Below the pieces are notes generated by a model. It was not told where the DNA came from, made no database searches, and worked only from the letters and a program-made list of their open reading frames with translations. From Kuenenia sp039794105 (lineage in GTDB: Bacteria > Planctomycetota > Brocadiia > Brocadiales > Brocadiaceae), in the NCBI RefSeq assembly GCF_039794105.1, contig NZ_JBDIWA010000008.1:56302-120301 (forward strand): a DNA stretch of 64,000 nucleotides, written 5' to 3'. Made by a program: the position numbers and the translations under genes. Positions 60,813 to 64,000 of the stretch are shown here, piece after piece (position 1 is the first letter of the stretch; every line of letters starts with the position of its first letter).

Positions 60813-60942
60813 TTATAGTAAACACTAAGAGAAAGCCCGTATTGTGAGTGTCAGCCCAAAGCAATCTGTAAAATTTTTTTAAGTAGTTTTTTTATCATGA
60901 AAAGCTTTGAAAATCAAAGGATTATAAGGAGAAGTTGAGAAA

Positions 60943-61101
60943 ATGGAAAGATACAAATGTATGATTTGTGGATATATCTACGACCCAAATTCCGGCGATC
61001 CTGACCATGGAATTGATCCTGGCGCCAACTTTCAGAATTTACCTGATGATTGGGTCTGTCCTCCATGTGGCGCTCCAAAGGAGCAGTTTGAACAAATTTA
61101 A
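60943..61101 (+). CDS. Rubredoxin
   Basis: A 52-residue protein with AAGGAG upstream. MERYKCMICGYIYDPNSGDP ends the first iron loop (C6-x2-C9), and DDWVCPPCGAPKEQFEQI holds the second (C39-x2-C42). The GDP..GI.PG..F..LPDDWVCP pattern is classical rubredoxin. It carries one electron on a Fe(Cys)4 centre, often to superoxide reductase, rubrerythrin or an oxidoreductase, none of which is next to it. Confidence 0.95.
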   Translation: MERYKCMICGYIYDPNSGDPDHGIDPGANFQNLPDDWVCPPCGAPKEQFEQI

Positions 61102-61262
61102 AAATTTTTGATAAATGACATATCAATGGGGACAGATGGGACAAAAAATTTCTGGATTGACCTGCTCAACTTCAACGGAGGTTCACCCCAAGTCAAAAAA
61201 CAAAAATGCCGTAAAAACCTTATACTTATTGGTCTTTACGTCGAACAGCAAGCTTTTTTCCA

Positions 61263-61961
61263 GTGACTACCCGTATGTTCCGGCATACACTCATTGAAGA
61301 TAAATCATTTCGAAACAAATTATATGTCTTTAACGACAGGAGAGAAGCAGGAAAGCTCATTTCACAACAGCTCGTTGGATACAAAAACACCGATGCCATA
61401 GTGCTTGGCATACCTTCCGGAGGCGTCCCGGTAGCTGCAGAGATAGTAAATGCCCTTGTGCTTCCCCTTGACTTACTCATTGTACGAAAGGTACAGATAC
61501 CCTATAACACAGAAGCCGGATTTGGCGCTGTCAGCCCTGATAACATGGTATTATTGAATGAAAAGCTCCTCAGCAAGCTCAACTTATCTGCAGAAGAGGT
61601 TGAACGGCAGATTCAAAGAACAAGAGAAACAATCAAAAAGAGAAACGATCTCTTTAGAAAAGGCTTGCCATTTCCTTCCGTAAAAAACAAGGTCGCAATT
61701 ATTGTCGACGATGGATTGGCGTCCGGTTATACCATGCTTTCCGCCATTGCATTTATAAAAAGACATGAACCTCAAAAGATTGTAGTTGCCGTTCCAACAG
61801 GATTAAAAGAAACGGTTGATGACGTTCTGTCTCAGGTAGATGAACTTGTTTGCCTTAACGTGAGAAGCGGTTTTATTTTCGCCGTGGCAGACGCCTATGA
61901 GAACTGGTATGATTTGGAAGATGATGAAGTACTATCGTTCTTACATAATTTCAAAGAATAA
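61263..61961 (+). CDS. Phosphoribosyltransferase-domain protein
   Basis: A 232-residue protein, apparently starting at GTG 61263; an ATG at 61275 is an alternative and neither has a clear ribosome binding site. It shows YVFNDRREAGKLISQQLVGY, then AIVLGIPSGGVPVAAEIVNA and the PRPP-binding signature AIIVDDGLASGYTMLSAIAF. The C-terminal half has VAVPTG...V..L......YFAV-like ending (GFIFAVADAYENWYDLEDDE). This is the PRTase type often paired with erythromycin-esterase or hydrolase domains. The physiological substrate is unknown. Confidence 0.88.
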   Translation: MTTRMFRHTLIEDKSFRNKLYVFNDRREAGKLISQQLVGYKNTDAIVLGIPSGGVPVAAEIVNALVLPLDLLIVRKVQIPYNTEAGFGAVSPDNMVLLNEKLLSKLNLSAEEVERQIQRTRETIKKRNDLFRKGLPFPSVKNKVAIIVDDGLASGYTMLSAIAFIKRHEPQKIVVAVPTGLKETVDDVLSQVDELVCLNVRSGFIFAVADAYENWYDLEDDEVLSFLHNFKE

Positions 61962-62053
61962 GGAATAAGCAATGACGGATTATGGAAAGATATTTTTTAG
62001 AACCTTTAAGATATTACGATTTATAATTATTGAAAGGAATGTAATCATAAATA

Positions 62054-62308
62054 ATGATTCCCATTCATGAACTGCTGAACAAAATACGTTGGAACAGCGA
62101 ATTTGGGAAAGGTACTTTTGAAATCGGGTACTTTGACCGCGTTGCACAGAAAATCATGCGGGTCTCCTTTAAAAATATCCTTTTAGAAAAAGGAAACCAT
62201 GCTACCTTCCAGTTGATGGACGCTAACGGAGAATTATTAACAATTCCTTTTCACCGGGTGAGGGAGGTCTATAAGGACGGAGAACTGATCTGGAACAGGC
62301 CACATTGA
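62054..62308 (+). CDS. DUF504 / MJ1316 RNA cyclic group end recognition domain protein
   Basis: An 84-residue single-domain protein: PIHELLNKIRWNSEFGKGTF then EIGYFDRVAQKIMRVSFKNI and IPFHRVREVYKDGELIWNRP. This is the full DUF504 (UPF0248) pattern; the domain is linked to RNA repair or to recognising RNA ends with cyclic phosphates. Complete, cytoplasmic. Confidence 0.9.
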   Translation: MIPIHELLNKIRWNSEFGKGTFEIGYFDRVAQKIMRVSFKNILLEKGNHATFQLMDANGELLTIPFHRVREVYKDGELIWNRPH

Positions 62309-62694
62309 ATCGTTTATCTTTTGCGCCTGCCCGGTGGGGAGCATTCCCGATTTTTTGTAAATTTTCCAACATTGTATCACAAGCATCTTGCTTGACGTTC
62401 AGGAATTTCAAAGTTGTAGAACGAAGCGATTGCTTCGTTCGAGCGAAGTGGCACTTCGCTCTACATCAACGAAAAAGTCGCCGAAGGCCTAATTTATGAT
62501 ATTTGACACTCAAGCTGCCTGCACCAGTGCGTGTCCGCATGCAGACAGGAATAATATGGGGACACTTCCCGTATTTTTCCACCAGATCAAGCAAGAAATA
62601 TGGGAAGTGTCCCCTAATTCCTCCAAGCGGTTGCCACCGTGATCGAACCAACAGGAGACATTGTCATGTGCCCTCAGTCAAGATCAACAACCGC
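62309..62694. repeat. Repeat-rich gap: MITE half, double hairpin, GGGGACACTTCCC palindrome
   Basis: TGGGGAGCATTCCCGATTTT then TTGTAA (62335-62360) is one end of the element at 1466-1626. GTAGAACGAAGC (62416) to CTCTAC (62464) holds two short hairpins, AACGAAGC/GCTTCGTT and GAGCGAAGTG/CACTTCGCTC. GGGGACACTTCCC (62558-62570) is mirrored by GGGAAGTGTCCCC (62602-62614), a REP-like palindrome. No gene is supported. Confidence 0.6.
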
Positions 62695-63201
62695 TCACTC
62701 ACGTGCGCGCTGTGGTAGTATCCAGTCCGGACGTGGGTAATGGCAGGTGTAGCCGTTGGGATAGTGCTCAAGATAATCCTGATGCTCGGGCTCTGCTTCC
62801 CAGAAATCGCCTACAGGTTCGAGTTCCGTTACCACCTTGCCCGGCCATAATCCCGAGGCGTTTACATCGGCGATGGTGTCAAGCGCGGTTTTCTTCTGCG
62901 TCTCGTTAACATAGTAAATTGCCGAGCGATAGGACGGCCCCCGGTCATTACCCTGCCGGTAAGTGGTTGTGGGGTCGTGTATCTGGAAAAAGAATTCCAG
63001 AATGCGGCGATACGAAATCCTGTCCGGATCGAACAGAATCTCTAAACCCTCGGCGTGTGTGCCGTGGTTGCGGTAGGTGGCGTTGGGGACATCGCCGCCG
63101 GTGTAACCCACCCGGGTGGCCTCAATCCCAGGCAACTTGCGAATCAGATCTTGCATACCCCAAAAACAGCCGCCCGCCAGAACAGCGCGTCCCTGTGTCA
63201 T
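62695..63201 (-). CDS. msrA: Peptide methionine sulfoxide reductase A
   Basis: A 168-residue protein with the catalytic GCFWG motif (Cys12), then YTGGDVPNATYRNHGTHAEG and the C-terminal HQDYLEHYPNGYTCHYPRPD. It reduces the S-epimer of methionine sulfoxide. Its ATG overlaps the msrB stop (TAATG). GC content and codon use are visibly higher than in the flanking genes, consistent with transfer as part of a cassette. Confidence 0.95.
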   Translation of the reverse strand: MTQGRAVLAGGCFWGMQDLIRKLPGIEATRVGYTGGDVPNATYRNHGTHAEGLEILFDPDRISYRRILEFFFQIHDPTTTYRQGNDRGPSYRSAIYYVNETQKKTALDTIADVNASGLWPGKVVTELEPVGDFWEAEPEHQDYLEHYPNGYTCHYPRPDWILPQRARE

Positions 63202-63647
63202 TACCTGTCCTCCACTTGATCAAGGTACTCGCCATAGCCTGCTGCTTCCATGTCATCGCGATGGATGAAGCGCAGCGAAGCAGAATTGATGCAGTAACGC
63301 AAACCACCGCGATCCCTGGGGCCGTCCTGAAACACGTGCCCCAGGTGGCTGTCGCCATGAACCGAGCGAACTTCGGTTCGCACCGTGCCATGGCTGACAT
63401 CCTGCAGCTCATTAATATGCGCGGGCTCGATGGGTTTGGTAAAGCTGGGCCAACCGCAACCCGACTCAAACTTGTCTGACGACGCGAACAGTGGTTCGCC
63501 CGACACGACATCCACATAGATGCCCGGCTCGGTATTATCAAGATGCTCGCCCGTTCCTGGATTCTCGGTGCCGCTTTGCTGGGTCACACGGAACTGTTCC
63601 GGAGTGAGGCTGGCAATGGCAGCATCGGATTTTTTGTAAGGCTTCAT
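63201..63647 (-). CDS. msrB: Peptide methionine sulfoxide reductase B
   Basis: A 148-residue protein with AAGGAGA upstream. It reads TQQSGTENPGTGEHLDNTEP, then YVDVVSGEPLFASSDKFESG, CGWPSFTKPI and the active-site GGLRYCINSASLRFI (Cys near residue 124). It lacks the two CxxC pairs of zinc-binding MsrB, so it is of the non-zinc class; CGW supplies the possible resolving Cys. It reduces the R-epimer. It is coupled to msrA. Confidence 0.95.
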   Translation of the reverse strand: MKPYKKSDAAIASLTPEQFRVTQQSGTENPGTGEHLDNTEPGIYVDVVSGEPLFASSDKFESGCGWPSFTKPIEPAHINELQDVSHGTVRTEVRSVHGDSHLGHVFQDGPRDRGGLRYCINSASLRFIHRDDMEAAGYGEYLDQVEDR

Positions 63648-63696
63648 TCGATTCTCCTTAATATACTTCTTTGAGTATTCACGTCTATGCCTGGTT

Positions 63697-63768
63697 GCCC
63701 AACGACCAAGCTCACCTGCCGCTATGGAGCGTAGCGGAATAGCGGTCAGGTGGAGTGCTTTGTTAGGC
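63697..63768 (-). other. attC integron site upstream of msrB
   Basis: On the minus strand GCCTAAC and GTTGGGC, both exact matches to RYYYAAC and GTTRRRY, frame a 72-base imperfect palindrome with CACTCCACCTGACCGCTATT then CCGCTACGCTCCATAGCGGC and AGGTGAGCTTGGTC. This is a well-formed attC site. It lies 50 bases upstream of the msrB start and just after the stop of the preceding cassette gene. Confidence 0.85.
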
Positions 63769-63897
63769 TTTCTTTGTTTTTACCTTACGCTTTTGTGACA
63801 GCAGCGGAATTAAACAACGCAAAGCCCTATTCACAGATTCTGAGTCTGGGAAATACGCTCTAACATCTGGTTCTAGTCCTTCTTCAAGCGTAATTTT
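63763..63897 (-). pseudogene. 3' end of an integron-cassette gene
   Basis: The minus strand reads ITLEEGLEPDVRAYFPDSES, then VNRALRCLIPLLSQKRKVKT, KKA and a stop lying inside the attC box. The LEPDVR.YFPDS..VN.ALR.LI pattern resembles small BrnA/CopG-like antitoxins common in cassettes. The frame is closed upstream by a TAA and lacks a start, so only the C-terminal 40 or so residues remain. Confidence 0.6.
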
Positions 63898-63900
63898 TTA

Positions 63901-64000
63901 AGCCGAGAGAGGTAAGGTAGGTTGAAATGCCCGAATTTACTGGTTAAGATGGTGATATGTAAAAATTCCAATAACCAGAAAAAGGGGCATTTCAGATGAG
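63901..64000. other. Possible edge of an insertion sequence
   Basis: TGAAATGCCC near 63924 and GGGGCATTTCA near 63984 form an inverted pair, followed by an ATG at the window end. This could be the left end of an IS with its transposase beginning outside the window. The evidence is thin. Confidence 0.25.

Overview
The window is a 64 kb stretch of a moderately AT-rich bacterial chromosome. The gene repertoire and protein style (SBBP-repeat and WD-like secreted proteins, a HypC-HydE-type maturase, multicopper oxidase, TPR proteins, many dispersed palindromic repeats) suggest a Planctomycetota genome, possibly an anammox bacterium of the Brocadiales. This is an inference: no taxon-defining gene such as hydrazine synthase or rRNA is present. 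No tRNA, rRNA or CRISPR array was found. Layout: 1-7.1 kb holds the 5' part of polA, a MITE-like repeat, a 1.4 kaa secreted SBBP beta-propeller protein, a lipoprotein and a CBS protein. 7.4-21.2 kb is a hydrogenase-maturation locus (hypC-hydE fusion, hydG, hypA and a hypB broken by deletion) whose two halves are separated by about 10 kb of mobile defence genes: a complete type I restriction system with dinD inside it, and wrecks of a reverse transcriptase, an AlbA_2 ATP-binding gene, a DUF1016 nuclease, a type III restriction subunit and a PIN/UPF0175 toxin-antitoxin pair. 21.4-35.1 kb is housekeeping: LOG protein, succinate dehydrogenase-type iron-sulfur subunit, ftsY, a nusB-PHP fusion, ribH, a tatC-FecR fusion, two exported proteins, hemB, and the oxidative pentose phosphate operon gnd-zwf-pgl. 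35.6-46 kb is an accessory region: TPR protein, eroded antitoxins, five copies of one inverted-repeat element, and a run of minus-strand cassettes each ending in an attC-like site (HEPN-like protein, HigBA, PD-(D/E)XK-like nuclease, zinc-ribbon/Ltp protein), which looks like an integron cassette cluster without an integrase. It continues with a DUF1566 surface protein, a cluster of very small membrane proteins, and a tyrosine recombinase pseudogene split by a 329-bp MITE with a 10-bp target duplication. 46-62.3 kb returns to ordinary chromosome: YajQ, a zincin, a Ktr/Trk potassium system, DUF2062, a beta-CASP nuclease, CorA, an AbiEii-like pair, multicopper oxidase, aminotransferase, NfeD-stomatin, and small stress or redox genes including rubredoxin. 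62.3-64 kb is again mobile: palindromic repeats, a higher-GC msrB-msrA pair preceded by a well-formed attC site, the tail of another cassette gene, and possibly the edge of an insertion sequence. How the genes work together: the central blocks supply carbon flux and NADPH (gnd, zwf, pgl), haem and flavin synthesis (hemB, ribH), protein export (ftsY, tatC) and ion balance (Ktr, CorA). The hyd/hyp genes would build hydrogenase active sites, but hypB is damaged. The accessory blocks look like successive layers of defence, integron and MITE insertions. The most unusual items are the three gene fusions (HypC-HydE, NusB-PHP, TatC-FecR), the attC cassette cluster and the micro-protein cluster.
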